Shown: positions 5,334 through 5,395 of the stretch, piece by piece
How positions within the stretch are numbered: position 1 is the stretch's first letter
How the letters are laid out: each line of letters begins with the position of its first letter
Source: JANMZR01 sp031383555
GTDB taxonomy: Bacteria > Bacteroidota > Bacteroidia > Cytophagales > Spirosomataceae
Assembly (NCBI GenBank): GCA_031383555.1
Contig: JANMZR010000061.1
Coordinates: forward strand, 1 to 5,395
Reading direction: 5' to 3'
Length of the DNA stretch: 5,395 nucleotides
Translations under genes and position numbers: made by a program
The notes under the pieces: model-generated
What the model was told of the DNA's origin: nothing
Databases searched by the model: none
Seen by the model: the letters and a program-made list of their open reading frames with translations, nothing else

Positions 5334-5395
5334 CTCAAGAAAAATAATATATCAATCTTATAAAAATTAATTCACACAACCTAAATTATTAAGTT

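Overview
The window looks like chromosomal DNA of a Bacteroidota bacterium, most likely near Cytophagales or a related marine or environmental lineage. The signs are very AT-rich DNA, no Shine-Dalgarno sequences at usable spacing before the three main genes, candidate promoters of the Bacteroidota type (TAnnTTTG), signal peptides cut before Gln, and parvulin chaperones whose layout matches the Bacteroidota versions. The order-level placement is inference.

Layout: (1) Bases 1-156, minus strand: the first 52 residues of a small conserved hypothetical protein that runs off the left edge. (2) Bases 157-272: a short divergent promoter region with a TAnnTTTG box facing each way. (3) Bases 273-1331, plus: a complete agmatine deiminase (AguA / PAD_porph family) with all core catalytic motifs and an apparent TTG start. 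(4) Bases 1332-1593: a gene-free, AT-rich region with a weak inverted repeat, two adjacent 10-bp palindromes and two candidate promoters for what follows. (5) Bases 1594-3897 and 3907-5256, plus, 9 bp apart: two exported peptidyl-prolyl isomerases of the PpiC/SurA (parvulin) type, almost certainly one operon. (6) Bases 5257-5395: an AT-rich tail with a 7-bp tandem repeat and promoter-like sequence; no gene starts here.

How the genes work together: the two parvulin proteins should act in the periplasm as foldases and chaperones for outer-membrane and secreted proteins. The first has two parvulin domains that keep both active-site histidines. In the second, SurA-like protein each parvulin domain has lost one of the two, so it is probably mainly a holdase. 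AguA is a cytoplasmic polyamine enzyme with no visible link to the chaperones.

The most notable observation is in the first chaperone. Residues about 556-658 read as a divergent OmpA-like (peptidoglycan-binding type) domain, inserted between segments that I recall as contiguous in ordinary Bacteroidota homologues. If real, this is a periplasmic foldase carrying its own cell-wall-docking module.
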